From contig NW_024037056.1 of the NCBI RefSeq assembly GCF_015706575.1, forward strand, positions 6,027,176 to 6,091,175: 64,000 nt of DNA, given 5' to 3'. The position numbers and the translations under genes were made by a program. Positions 21,626 to 33,441 of the stretch are shown one piece after another. The DNA comes from Patiria miniata (Eukaryota > Echinodermata > Asteroidea > Valvatida > Asterinidae). The notes beneath the pieces were generated by a model that did no database searches, was not told the origin of the DNA, and saw only the letters and a list, made by a program, of their open reading frames with translations. Numbering within the stretch: the stretch's first letter is position 1; every line of letters begins with the position of its first letter.

Positions 21626-22259
21626 ACTCAAGTAGTACCAAATCTACTCTTTTCTGAAAGTAACAGCAAAAGCAGATGTTACATATCACTTTATGTAGGC
21701 TAGTGCATTTTCAATGATTCGATTCTTTTTTAAGATGAAGTGCTAATTGGATTCGTTGAGTGTAACTTACAATGCAAGGAAGCTGATGAGCAAAAATTTA
21801 TTTAAAAAAAACCATAGAAATAAAATTGGGTTAAAAACCCCCACAACCATTCATCTCTACCGTCCAAACTTTCCAGCGATGATTTGGATATCCCTGAATG
21901 AATCTTTCATTTAATATACATTTTGTCTCAAAGGGCTACGTCACACTGACGTCATTAACAGTAACAAAAGTCGTAAAGAGGTTTCCATTATTTGTTCCCG
22001 GCAAAAGGTCGTTAGCGTGCATCTAATGTAACAAAATTATGTTCAAGATGCGCTAACGTCCACTCAAGTGGCTATGTAAAGACAAGTTTGTTCCCGGCCA
22101 AAAGTCGTTAGGATTTAACATGCCGCTTAATTAAGCGCACGTTTAATGCAGGGAGAGTTCACGTTTAAGGCAGAGGGAGTACCCGGTAAAAGGTCTAGCA
22201 GAGAAATTGAAATAACTTCAAAATTAAGTAATATTTTGAAATAAAAATGCAGACTATTA

Positions 22260-22630
22260 GGCCCCCCCAAAAAATACTCGGTCTCTGGTCAGCGCGCGCG
22301 TCGATTTTAATCATGCGCGTCAACCTTTTTTTTCTCTTCAAATTAACACGGAAGCTACAACAGCGCCCTCTATTGCCGCGCCTCCTCAAATTTTTGTACC
22401 AAGGAGCACCAAGGAAGGGGGAAATTGCACCAAGGCAAATGATAAAGGGTACCAATGGAAATTATGGAGGACACCAATGTATAATGAGGACACAAAAAAG
22501 CAAAATAGTACCCACCTGGTCTGTACAATACAAGCTTGAAAAAAAAAGCCACCAAACACCCAAACACCCCGCGTCGCCGCATCAATTCCGGAACTTCGGT
22601 CTGACCAGAGACCGACTATTTTTTGGGGCC
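22260..22630. mobile_element. PIF/Harbinger-like MITE, copy 2
   Basis: Same termini as the element at 1,387 (GGCCCCCCCAAAAAATACTC at left, inverted at right), flanked by TTA at 22,257-22,259 and 22,631-22,633. The interior matches copy 1, including GCACCAAGGCAAATGAT and the CAAGCTTG region. It is non-coding. Confidence 0.8.
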
Positions 22631-22939
22631 TTATTGTAATTATTAACGACTTTCACGAGTCCAAATTTCAGCCTCATGTGATTTTTATTTTAATGGGAGC
22701 ACAAATAGCATTTTTTTGTTGCCACCAAAAATCTTGAACGGACTTCATTTTCTAGGCAGGATAGGATTTCTGGCCCACGGTCTAAAAACCTTTCAACTCG
22801 ATTATCTCGAAAAGTGTTTTTGTGTGTGCCTGGGCTGCTTGACCTTTTTCCTTGGAACACGACGATGATTGCAAAGTTACTGAGGTATTTCAAAGAGAAT
22901 ATAATTTCCTTTCATTTTATAATTTACTTAATCTGACAG

Positions 22940-23272
22940 CTCTGGTTTTCGACAACTCCACCTGTCCCCCACCGGAGGCCACTTATGGCGACCCGCCAGA
23001 CACCATCCAAATCACCCTGGCTCCCGAGTCGTCGACCGCCATCGTCTCCTGGACCAACCCGGTGCTCGTTTCTCCGCCGGCGAGTACGCTCGCGTTCATA
23101 TTCTGCGACCCGGACCCTAACATGGACCCGGACGTTTTCTGCTCTTCCGGCAACGAATTTCCGGTCACAGTCAACAACGAGCACGGTGGTCGGGTCGAAG
23201 TCATCTACCAACTCTCGGACACCAGTGATCTCTTTGATCAAGCAGATTGTACATTCTACATCTCAATTCTGG
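22940..23272 (+). CDS. HYR gene exon 2: divergent N-terminal HYR module
   Basis: The acceptor TTAATCTGACAG precedes the exon and GGTGAGTT is the donor. The 111-residue module starts ALVFDNSTCPPPEATYG, contains a VSWTNP strand typical of HYR domains and ends CTFYISILG. It has four cysteines rather than the usual two and an N-linked glycosylation sequon (NST). It lacks the DNSG and AxDxxGN motifs, so it is the most divergent module. Codon use is more GC-rich than in the tandem array. Confidence 0.8.
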
Positions 23273-23399
23273 GTGAGTTCTGCTCGTTTTGTAGTTTTGT
23301 TTCTTTCGATTCTTTCGATTCGATAAATTTTGGACGACTGAGGAGCTCAACTTTCCTTTTCTTCTCTCTTCACCAATAACAACTTTACGGAAGCGTTTA

Positions 23400-23860
23400 T
23401 GACCATGCGCGTTACTGGGTTACTGAGATAAAATATCATGGAAACATGGAATTCCCTGAAAGGCTATCGTGGAAACGTGGAATACTGTAATAGCCTATCA
23501 CAGAAATGTGGAATTCCGTGATAGGCTATCGTGGAAATGTGGAATTCTGTGATAGCTTATCGCGGAAACGTGGAATATCATTATAGCCTATCACAGAAAC
23601 ATAGAATTCGGTGAAAGGCTATTGTGAAAGCATGTAATTCCGTGATGAGCTATCGTGGAAACGTGGAATTTTGTGATAGGCTAACGATATCATGGCATTT
23701 CGCTTTGCCACGATAAAACATCACGGAATTCCATGTTGCTGAGATACCCTATCGCGGTATTCCACGTTTTCGTGATAGGCTATCACAGTATGCCGCGTTT
23801 CCACGATAGCATATCACGGAATTCAATTTTTTTCATGATAGCCTATCAGGGAATGCCTCG
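23400..23860. repeat. head-to-head minisatellite (inverted array)
   Basis: Diverged units of about 36 bp containing GTGGAATTCCGTGATAGGCTATC run on the plus strand to about 23,690, then continue in the opposite orientation (GATAGCCTATCACGGAATTC type) to 23,860. The whole can fold into one large hairpin. Confidence 0.75.
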
Positions 23861-23864
23861 TTTC

Positions 23865-24086
23865 TGGACCGATCCAGTAAGCCCCTCCCACTGCGCACGT
23901 GGGCAAATTAACACGTGCTCCTCTCCAATGCACTGCAATACACTGCATTTTCCTGCCGCGCGCATCATAACGTACGCGCGTGCACGCGCCCGCACGCATG
24001 TCGAGCTTTTGTGCACGCATGTCGAACATAAATCACGGCTGTGATTGGTCAGAATACCATGGGGCGGTGCTTACTGGATCGGTCCA
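23865..24086. mobile_element. inverted-repeat MITE
   Basis: The left end TGGACCGATCCAGTAAGCCC is matched by the inverted GGTGCTTACTGGATCGGTCCA region at the right. The interior is non-coding, with ACGCATGTCGA repeated twice. The target duplication is unclear. Confidence 0.75.
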
Positions 24087-26995
24087 TTATGATGCACTCC
24101 TGCACAGTACACTGACATGCCATAATCTTATGTAAGAACAGTGCAAAGATGTATGTTCGCATTTGTTGTTCAAAAATTTTTCATGGATCGGTGGGAAGTT
24201 ATTAGATATAACCACCGCAAAAATCTTGAGGGGGGGGGGGGGGGGGCATGCGTCAGGCCACCAAGTTTACGGGAAATTCACGTAGCACATTTTTTTTTCT
24301 TGGGACGGTTCGAGCAATAACGGTAATCAACCGTTAAAAATGACGGGAAATGGACAGTGTTTTTACGGGTTTTGTTTGTGTATAACATGGGCAGAGATTA
24401 ACAACTTCTGAAAAAGAGCCTCTATCGCTATGGGTTCTCGCTTTAATGGTGGGATCGAGATTTAGCAACTTGTCTACCGGTTTAAGTATTGTCATTTCTA
24501 TACATTGCGCTGATGCGAAACCGTACCTTCACAATGGTTCATTAATAATTTTTTGGGGGTATATTGAGAAATATAGAAAATTCCTCAAGCTTGTAATAAA
24601 TTATGGCATATTCTCCCGAGGCTATAGTTTGTGGAAAGATAACAGTCACCTCGAGGAAAATAAAGTGACCTAGAGGAAAATGCACCAAACTTAATGGTCC
24701 TTGAAAATAAAGAGTCGCTCCAAAACCAAATAAAGGGGGAAACCTGCATTGTCTGTTCTGACATTGATAGATTTGACCTGATGAACAGAAAGCAAAAAGA
24801 CTTAAACAAATGAATAACACACGTATTTAGTGCAGGCAGTAGCTGAAAGCCAGGTCGGTTCGTGCGCACATCACGATTAGACAATTTGACATGTACTGTC
24901 GGTGAAGTCGCAATTTGCAGCCATTATGGTTGCAAAGGCGAAGCGTGGCCCGTTGATAGGCAAAGTTTATCCGATTAGTAATAGACGCTATAACAGAGCA
25001 CTGAAATTCATGCACCCCCAAAAACATGGCCTTTCAAACGTTTTGTTTCTAAAAAAAAAAATATGCTCAAAATGATTTAAATGTTAAATTCTAAACTTCT
25101 AAACGACATTCTAAACTTCATGTCAGTGAAGAAAATCGCCGTTATCGATGCCGAAACGTCAATTCTGGTACTTGTAAAGCTGACCTTAAAGTAGGGAAGA
25201 AATCGTTCGAAAACTTCCTCAAATCTATGTATTGGTTGTTATTTCACAAGTAGTTGAACACTTAAATCATGAGTCATAATGAAAAGTTTTGGACATTTTG
25301 TTCATCGCAACACTGCGTGTATACGCTCAGTATGTGTGCGTGTGCGTTGTTGACATAAACAGGCACATCTTTGAAACTGGGCAACGTACACATCTGGGGT
25401 GATCAGAACACGAAAGAAGATATCTTCAGCTTTGTATAAAGATGAAATTTGTTATTGACAGTGCTCGGCCAATAACGACCATTTTAGTTTCAAAAACACA
25501 TCCACGCTTTGTGCTCCTATTCAATAGTGCACATCCACGAAGCGTAACTAGTTTGTTAGCACGCAGTGTTTTTACCACAGCGTCAAAACGAAAAGTTCAG
25601 CAACCTTGGGGTGACGTCATTCATAAAGTTGATAAAATTATCTAAAGGCTGATATAAGAAGCATGCTAATTGGACAATACATTCCAACGATATTTTGGCT
25701 TGAACAAATAATAGCCAGTCAGTGTTTTGATTAGTTAGCCCGTGGTTAGCCCACGGTTAGCCACCTACACACGGGCGCGCGTGCGTGGGTGGCTACATTG
25801 TATATAAATGTGCGCGCCTGTTGGGGTAACGTGTGTTCTGTAGTGGGTGTATGCAGCGCATCGCGTGTTTGAGCTTATGTCCGTTTGCCTATATCAACTT
25901 TTCATTATAATATGCCGAATTTCAGCTTAATCTGTTGTTGCAAACGCTAGTGTTACACCTTGAACTATATCTCCAAGAAAATTACAACGAGCATTTTTTT
26001 CCCCGACCAAACCACGCACAGTCAGAAAAGATTCTATAGCGGCGTATAGGCGCGGCGCTTATGGTTGACCGATTTCGGCCCGGCAACACATTAATGAAAG
26101 ATCGCATACATTGTACAGTGTATTAGCATTTCATTAACGTCACTCCGACGTGATCAAGTTGGCGTGGGTCTCGGTATCGACCAATGGAAGCCGGAAAAAG
26201 GGTGACATTTATTAATTAATAACTCGTGAAGGAGGCTTTTCTGCAAATTTGTACTGTACACAATACCGAACATTATTAATATTCGCGAGGCTTGAAAAGA
26301 TTGACAGATATTGCAAACACCAGTGTTACAACTTTTAAAAATGCACGTAGCCAGACCTATTTTTCCAATTTCAACGAAAAGTAATGAACATAATCACCAC
26401 GATTTTTAGCATGCATACTTGGATCACTATAAGGGAAATAAACCCTGAAAGTTGCATGCAGATTACGTCTTCCAAACGGGAGTAATTAATTTTCAAAGAT
26501 TTCACCCGCCAACGTGAACATGTCTGTGTACATGTAGTTTCATTCAAAATAAGGTGTTACGTAACCTTTAGAAATCGCCCTTCGCAACCACACGGCTGCA
26601 TACGTGGAAAATTATGACGGGTACCACTGAAACTCTAGAAAAGTTTTTCTATGAAGTCAATACGAATTGTGACAAAAGTGGACATCGTAATTTTTGAAGG
26701 TGTTTCGTTACTCCAACTTTGTTTTAAGGGTTTCCATCTTTTTGCGTGAAAAACAAACAAACAAAAAACACACACTGTCGACCGCGGAATGGCACCACGC
26801 CCATCACACGTACGCTTGTGTGTTTTCTATCTTGTGTGAATGCATCCATCTTGTTATGCTCATAACTCTGTAAAATGATCAGATTTGGATGTTTGATGTC
26901 TCATTTTAAAGTGGAAAGGCGCTTCTTTCAAACCATATCTATATCATCATCTAGGTTGGTTACACATTCTACGCCTGGCATTTTTTTTCAAATAG

Positions 26996-27235
26996 ATGGA
27001 ACCGACCCTACAATAACTTGCCCGGCAAGCTTCACAGCTAATACAGATCTAGACACGGCAACATTCGAGTACTATTTACCAACACCCGACATCAGCGACA
27101 ACTCTGAGGGCGTGGTCTTTACCACTGACTTCATCAGCGGTACCGCCCTCAACGTTGGTTCTCACGTTGTGACGTTTACTGCCACAGATACGTCTGGGAA
27201 CACAGCCAACTGTTCGTTTACGGTGAATGTTGAAG
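26996..27235 (+). CDS. HYR gene exon 3: HYR module
   Basis: The acceptor is TTTTTTTTCAAATAG and the donor GGTAAGG. The 80-residue module is canonical: DGTDPTITCPASF at the start, DISDNSEG in the middle, and VTFTATDTSGNTANCSFTV at the end. The two HYR cysteines are present. The split first codon (G plus AT) gives aspartate, as in most later exons. Confidence 0.92.
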
Positions 27236-28246
27236 GTAAGGTTGCAGACTAGTAAACTGCCATAGACCCCAATGATAAATGCCCCCTGTTAAGAAGTTCA
27301 GGAAAAATACTCACAACTCTCTGAGGTGTTCGAGACACACATCACATTAAAGTGTATTTCGTCATCTTTTTTTTTGGGGGGGGGGGGGTTAACAGATGAC
27401 TTTTGGGAGAAATTTCCATCCGAAGATGATCACCCCTTAAAATAGTCCTTTAGCCCATCGCCATTTTGAAAAACGATGCCTACATTCCATTGCAAAATAG
27501 AGCGCTTTTAGGGCCCCAATTTCATCCAAATTACACTACAAGCTCACAGTCCTGTGCACGGCTTCCGGCTTTTTTTTTTTAAAAGCCCTCAAGTTCATGG
27601 CCCACATTGCGCTAAAATACCGAAGATTTTGAGGGCATGCAAATCGTGGGTTGGCCGGCGTAGGCAAGTTTGGACCGATTTACTGGCCTGCAAAACCCTT
27701 CCCCACGGGTTATACTTATGTAGGTACGATCTCAAGTTTTTTTTCGCTATTATGTCATGGATATGATGATATTTCTAACGCCTCGTCAAACTTTTGTCTA
27801 GATACAAGTGATTTATATTTCATTCGGTTAATCTTCTGATCTTTAACTTATTGCTCTTTGAGATATTGGACTTTGTCATATTTAGGCTTTTCCGGTAAGT
27901 GCAAATAGTGTATAGTATATAAACTGTAAGTTGAGGCCCTTTGGAAGTTTTTGGTAATGACATTTGCCCCCCCCCCCCGCTTCATAAAATGTGGCCCCAC
28001 CCCGAATAGGCAAAACTCTGAAAAAAAAATTCTCGTGATGTAGCACTTTGGGTGAGCTGTCCAAATGCTAAAAAAAAAGTGAATTTATCTGAATCATTGT
28101 TTTTGCACACGAAGGGTCCCGCCAAAAAAAAGTGTCAGAAAAAATGGCAGCTGGTTTGAACTTCTTGAGGTATCTATACTAGTGATCCTGAAAGTAGTTT
28201 TCCTGCACGCAAAAGGATTGCCGAGAAAAATCTCATATAGGTCCGA

Positions 28247-28760
28247 CCAGGGGCGGATCCAGGATTTTCAAAAAGGGGGGGCACAAAAACTTTGTGCGCG
28301 TTGCACACATAACGAGACTGAAGCGCGAAATCCCTTGCGGGCAGGGTTGAGGGCACTGGAAGCTCTACGATTCTAGATGTTCTCTCCTACATCATGAGTA
28401 CTTTAAGCCATTAAGAGCAAAATTCACAATGTTTATTTTTTACTTTTTTTTTTTTTTATATATATTTTTGCCTATCAAATATAGAATTTAAAGTCACTGT
28501 TGATGTAAGTTGAAAATGAACCCCAAAATTAGAAGGTGCTGATGACAGCCCCCGGGTGAAAAATATGAACATATGTTATTTTGCGAGCGAGCGGAGCGAG
28601 CGAGCCAAAAAAAGTCATGTTTACTATTAAAACATACATTTCTACCCAGAAATTTGCCTTGCAAACAAAGAAAATAAAATAAATTGAATTTCATTAGGGG
28701 ACAGCCTGCCCCAAGCAGCCCCTACCCCCACCCCACCCCACGGCTGAGCAAATCAACCGG
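28247..28760. mobile_element. degenerate hAT-like element
   Basis: Begins CAGGGGCGGATCCAGGATTT, a typical hAT-like terminus, and includes the GAGCGAGCGGAGCGAGCGAG motif at about 28,586. A matching right end is not clear, so the end is approximate. Confidence 0.35.
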
Positions 28761-29639
28761 CCCAGAAAATTTCTCCGTCCCAATTCCTTTGAAAAATGTT
28801 GTATAACTTATAAGCCTGCTGAGTATTACATTACGAATAGTCTTTACAAACAAAAAGAAGAAATAAAACTTTATTTCAAAACCATCTCGGTTGTCATAAA
28901 AAAAATTGATGATATTAGCAAAATTTCCCCGTAGCGTTTAAATGTTTAGTCAAGACTTCAAAAAGACTGCCGCCTGTGTCCCTTATATAATGTGAGGTAA
29001 CTGCGGTCACATACACTTGTATACACTTTAACCACCATTTTTTTCCATGTTCTTTTGAAGTCTGCTGGCTAAATAATTTAAGACGAAATGAATCGTCTGC
29101 ATTCTGCAAGTGTTGTCGAATCACTTCAAGAAATGTCAAGGCCTGAGGAAAATCGTTTATTTGTATTTTTTTTTTTGGGGGGGGCGCCGATTTTCTTAAA
29201 AAGAAAACAAAAAAACAAACTTTAATTTAACGGAAATGCAAACTGCATCAAAATTCCAAATTCCAAAATATGAAAAAGTTTGTCTGCACAAATTTCCCGA
29301 AAGTGGCAGCATTCCTGAGCTGTTATCAAAGGCCTTAAAGTTCGGTGGCCTACAGCTGAACCCAAATGTATATGCTTTGTAATGAACAAGAGTAGCATTG
29401 TATCAATTTGAACAATGCGGCTATCAATCATTCTCTGGAAAGGCTTTTCGGAGCTGAGATTTTATTTGGGCATTTTTTTTTCTCAGAGACAGGGGAAACC
29501 TTTATGCGAAAAATGTGGGAAACTGAATTGAACGTGAAATTTCACCTCCGTGTTGTGTACATGCACATAGATAAACGATTGGGGGATGATATTCCAAGTC
29601 CAAATAATTCATTAAATGTAGGGCTCCCGATGTCTTTTT

Positions 29640-30840
29640 TCGTAGTACGATTTTATTCTTCGCTTATTAAAAAAATAAAACTGCATGGCCTACATTATTT
29701 TTGTAAATGTTACTCTAAAATATTTCGGAATACATTTTGAAATTAAGTTTGAAGTCAAAGGGCTGTTGATAATCTTATTCGTATTCCTTTTAAAATTAGG
29801 AAAAACTAAGCATAATTCGTATTAAAATTTCCCTGGAATCTACAAAAGAATTAACTGAGGGTTCAGAACTTAATGGGCTAGGGTGTTTGAAATCGTTTTA
29901 CTTTAAAAATAAATCGAGAGAACAAGACATACTAAGTCGTATTAAAATAACCCCTATTTATTTGATTTCTCTCTATTTGAGGCAAAAGGGATGACGATTA
30001 ATTCTTCGTGTATCTAAAAATAAAATGCATGGCCTACATTATTTTGTGAAAATGTTTTACTCTAGAATATATTTTGGAATATATTTTGACGCTATTATTT
30101 GAGGGATGTTGTTAATCCTGATCATATTCATTTAAAAATAAGAAAAACCGAGCATAATTCGTATTAAATTTCCCCTGGAATCTACAAAAGAATTAACTTC
30201 GAGTACAAACTTTAACTAACTAGGTTTTTTTTAATCATTTTGCTTTAAAAAAAAAGTTTTTGTAGAGAACCAGACGTAAATCTCTCTCTGAGGCCGGGAA
30301 AATAAAAGAAGGGGATGGCGATTTTATTCTTCATTTATTAAAAAAAACACATAGCCTACATAATTTCGTGTACCGGTACATGTTCTACTCAAGGGTGGAT
30401 CCAGAACACAATTTTGGGGTGGGCCAAAACAAATTTTTGGTCCCCCCCCCCAAAAAAGTTTTGGTCCCCAAAAAAGTGGGTCAAAAAAATTACGGCGTGG
30501 GGTTCGGGGCCCGCTTAAGGGCCCCGAAAATTTTTTGGATTCTAGATACTCTGTGGTGCGATCTGAGGCAATTTCTGACCACTTTAACCACTGTTTTATT
30601 GAGGAAAAGATGGTGGTGTACTCATTGCCTGCCTTTATTGCGATGTCACATAAAAAAAAAAAAATGGTTTCGGTTTTTTTTTGGGGGGGGGGCATGGCCC
30701 CCTTTGCCCCCCCCCCCCCGGATCCGCCCTTGGTTCTACTCTAGAATATATTTTGGAATACATTTTGACATGAAGCATTAAATGCAAGTGCTGTATTAAA
30801 TGTGCCCCTAGTCCAGCCGGGAAATAAAAAAGTGTCTTAT
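29640..30840. repeat. degenerate tandem repeat, about 340-bp unit
   Basis: The motifs CATGGCCTACATTATTTT, GGAATACATTTTGA and GGAATCTACAAAAGAATTAA recur in the same order near 29,685, 30,025 and 30,350. The third copy is split by the hAT-like MITE at 30,390-30,732 and resumes at 30,741. Confidence 0.6.
30390..30732. mobile_element. hAT-like MITE with 8-bp target duplication
   Basis: The element starts CAAGGGTGGATCCAG and ends CCGGATCCGCCCTTG. GTTCTACT is exactly duplicated at 30,382-30,389 and 30,733-30,740. An 8-bp duplication with CA..TG termini indicates hAT. The interior is rich in C and G runs and non-coding. Confidence 0.8.
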
Positions 30841-31148
30841 AAAAATATATTCTTGCTTTGAAAGAAATTTTGAGACAATGATTGACAGGCGACCTTCAAA
30901 ACTTATACATTGTATATTTTTGTTGATAATTATGTATAATAGTTATGTTCCAAGCGATTGATTTGATGACCGCCCGTCCGCCCGCCATAATGACTCCTCA
31001 AAAAGGAAAAAGATAGCCATGTTCTCAAAGGGATGTATTTAATGCGCGCCCGCCCTAAGATGACTCGTTAAAAAAAAAAAAAAAAAAAAAACAGTTGCAA
31101 AAAGGGGGGCACGGGCCGGGTGTGCCCCCATCTGGATCCGCGCGTGGG

Positions 31149-31330
31149 TCCGACTGAGGCGTCGGACTTATGAGGCATATAATTTGTTTATTCCGCCTCA
31201 TAGGTCTGACGCTTCATAAGTCCGACGCCTCGTAAGTCCGACGTCGGAAAAACGAGGCGTTTTAATTTGTCGGACTGACGAGGTGTCGGAGCTATGAGGC
31301 GTCGGACCGGGCGTCGGACATGAGGTGTCG
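31149..31330. repeat. GAGGCGTCGGAC palindromic cluster 1
   Basis: Dense, mixed-orientation copies of GTCCGAC and TATGAGGCGTCGGAC form a folded, repeat-only segment. A second cluster lies at 32,836-33,125. Confidence 0.7.
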
Positions 31331-31668
31331 GACTGATAGCTGCAGACCCCGAAAAAAACAACAACTGAAAGTGTGAGGGCGCTGTTTAAAGAATATGGCG
31401 GCACACATAGACATGCACGTGCACGATCGGATCATTTTTCGTTTCGCATAATCGTTCAGATTTTAACGTGACGCGTGAGTGCTTTTTGGGATGAGATATC
31501 GATTTGTAGTTGTAACTTACTGACTGTGACTGCAAACACTGATCATGTGGAAATAAAGGTCCCAAATTATGGCGATCGTGTATCTACGGACATGACGGAC
31601 CCGGTCCTGTGGTGGTCGAAGCACACAGCGCTGTGGTCGGTGGTGCTTCTTCATGTTCGTACATGTAC

Positions 31669-32150
31669 ATAGCCCCATAAATGTGGCCTATTTACTGGAC
31701 TACCTCTGTAAACATAGGCCACACATCCACATGTACAAAAACGTGTCGCACTTTGCCAAATTTTGATTTTCATACTTAGGCTTAGTTTGTACTTGTAGGG
31801 TGTTTTTGCTTCAGAAGCATACTCACCCTCTTTATAAAAAAATTATAGGCTAATCAGAAAGTGCTGCCTTTTTCAGATGTCTATTTTTCGTGAAATTTCC
31901 AGATTCATTTGCGCACGTTTGCGTATCAAAATTTTAACATGAAATTTCACAAAAATTAGATATCTGAAAAAGGCAGCACTTTTTGATTAGCCTATAAAGA
32001 GGGTGAGTATGCTTCTAAAGCAAAAAAACCCTACAAACTAAGCCTTATATGAAAATCAAAATTTGGCAAAGTGCGACACGTTTTTGTACATGTGGATGTG
32101 TGGCCTATGTTTACGGAGGTAGTCCAGTAAATAGGCCACATATGGGGCTA
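31669..32150. mobile_element. foldback element A
   Basis: The left arm begins near TAGCCCCATAAATGTGGCC and the right arm ends GGCCACATATGGGGCTA. The arms pair over about 230 bp, including the GTGCGACACGTTTTTGTACA region. GTTCGTACA occurs just outside both ends. It is non-coding. Confidence 0.75.
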
Positions 32151-32207
32151 GTTCGTACACATACATCCTTTGGCCAAATTTGCCAATCTCAGTGTTTCAT
32201 ATAGCAT

Positions 32208-32668
32208 GTATAGCCCCACAAATGTGGCCAATGTCTGAACTACCTCCATAAAATGATAAACATGGGCATCGGCAGGTTTTTTTTTTCTAGGGGGGGGGGG
32301 GGGGGGCAAAGCACATTTTTCCCCCAAAATCACTAATTCCAGCATTTTCCCCATTGATCTTTTTTCGAGGGTGGGCAGGGACATTCCCCCCCCAACCCAT
32401 TAAATTAACAACAATATGATTTTGCGCCTCTTTTTTTTCTCTTTAATTTTTTTTTGCGCATCCATGGAGAGGGGGGGGGGGCAAGCAGCGCCCCCCCCTG
32501 CCCCCCCCCCCCACCCTTGACGCCCATGTCCATAAATATAAAGGCCACACTTACAAACAAAGTCTAAATGTGAAAATAAAAGCTTGACAAAGTTCTACAT
32601 TTTCGGGTAAATGTTCCGAGTGTGACCATTATTTCCGGAGGTAGTCTTGACCACATTTGTGGAGCTGT
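32208..32668. mobile_element. foldback element B, with nested insertion
   Basis: A relative of foldback A: it begins TAGCCCCACAAATGTGGCC and ends near CCACATTTGTGGAGCT, with GTTTCATATAG just outside both ends. A separate element (32,261-32,528) is nested in it. Confidence 0.65.
32261..32528. mobile_element. CATGGGCGTC-type MITE, diverged copy
   Basis: Begins CATGGGCATCGGCAGG and ends TTGACGCCCATG, with long G and C runs between, like the element at 43,157-43,408. The flanking duplication is degraded. Confidence 0.55.
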
Positions 32669-32835
32669 TTCATATAGGATTCAACCTTTTTTAATTAAAA
32701 TGCAAAAAAACAACAACAGGTGTTTGATTATTTGACCTTGAAAAAGTTACTCAAGCATGTCGAGTGTGGATGTAGAATTAGAAAGTTGAGAGCACCGAAA
32801 TGGTGTTGCGGAGGTCGAAAGTTCGGGGCCCACTC

Positions 32836-33125
32836 ATAAGTCCGACACCTCATAGGTCCGACGCCTGATAATTCCAACAAAATCGCATCCCCTAACCAAA
32901 TAAAGGCCCATAAGTCCGACGCCTCATAGGTCCGACGCCTCATAGCTCCCATGCCTCGTAAGTCCGACAAATTAAACGCCTCTTTTTTTCCGTTGTCAGA
33001 CTTATGAGGCGTCAGACCTATGAGGCAGAATAAATAAATTTCATGCCTCAGAAGTCTGACGCCTCATAAGTCCGAAATTTTGGACTTATGAGGCGTCGGA
33101 CCTATGAGGTGTCGGACTTATGATA
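32836..33125. repeat. GAGGCGTCGGAC palindromic cluster 2
   Basis: Same motif set as 31,149-31,330 (CATAAGTCCGACGCCTC and its inverse). It ends about 70 bp before HYR exon 4. Confidence 0.7.
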
Positions 33126-33198
33126 CGGCCCGAAAGTTCAATTCTCGCGCCCCCAGTTATTTAATTTTTTTTTTACATTATATACTATTTTTACGCAG

Positions 33199-33441
33199 AT
33201 AACCAGATACCGTACTTGGAATGTCTCCCCACGCTGGAAATCAACACCGAAATCGATCTCCCCCACGGAATTGCAACATGGATGATTCCTGCGCCAATCG
33301 ATAACTCTGGTGGAGTGATTAATCAGGATGAAAACCTTGTCAGCCCGGCCAATCTACCAATTGGCCGTCACGTTGTTACCTACAATGCCACAGATGAGAG
33401 TGGCAACACGGCAGAATGCACCTTTGACATCATAGTAACTG
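33199..33441 (+). CDS. HYR gene exon 4: HYR module
   Basis: The acceptor is TTTTTACGCAG and the donor GGTACGC. The 81-residue module starts DNQIPYLECLP, has PAPIDNSGGV in the middle and VVTYNATDESGNTAECTFDI at the end. It has two cysteines and one sequon (NAT). Confidence 0.92.

Larger units (their letters stand above)
7866..22939 (+). other. intron 1 (about 15 kb), repeat-filled
   Basis: The intron is bounded by the GTAGG donor of exon 1 and the TTAATCTGACAG acceptor of exon 2. It contains a MITE end (8,434-8,463), a dispersed repeat, a 1.8-kb foldback element, the L/R composite repeats, CGAGTA-rich tracts and a PIF/Harbinger-like MITE. No HYR-like or other exon was recognised in it. The stretches 7,870-8,430 and 21,630-22,256 look unique and featureless. 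Confidence 0.6.
23273..26995 (+). other. intron 2
   Basis: Holds an inverted minisatellite (23,400-23,860), a MITE (23,865-24,086), a G run (24,230-24,246) and a hammerhead-like relic near 25,121. The remainder (24,300-25,100 and 25,200-26,990) shows no exon or element that I can identify. Confidence 0.6.
27236..33198 (+). other. intron 3
   Basis: Repeat-rich. It has a T/G run at 27,369-27,388, hAT-like material near 28,247 and at 30,390, a degenerate tandem repeat (29,640-30,840) and foldback elements from 31,149 to 33,125. No exon was identified. The stretch 28,800-29,600 shows nothing recognisable. Confidence 0.6.

Noticed and set aside
22852..22939. Upstream extension of the frame at exon 2 to an ATG at 22,852
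   Set aside because: A polypyrimidine tract and CAG acceptor precede 22,940, and phase joining with the signal-peptide exon is exact, so the extension is intronic.
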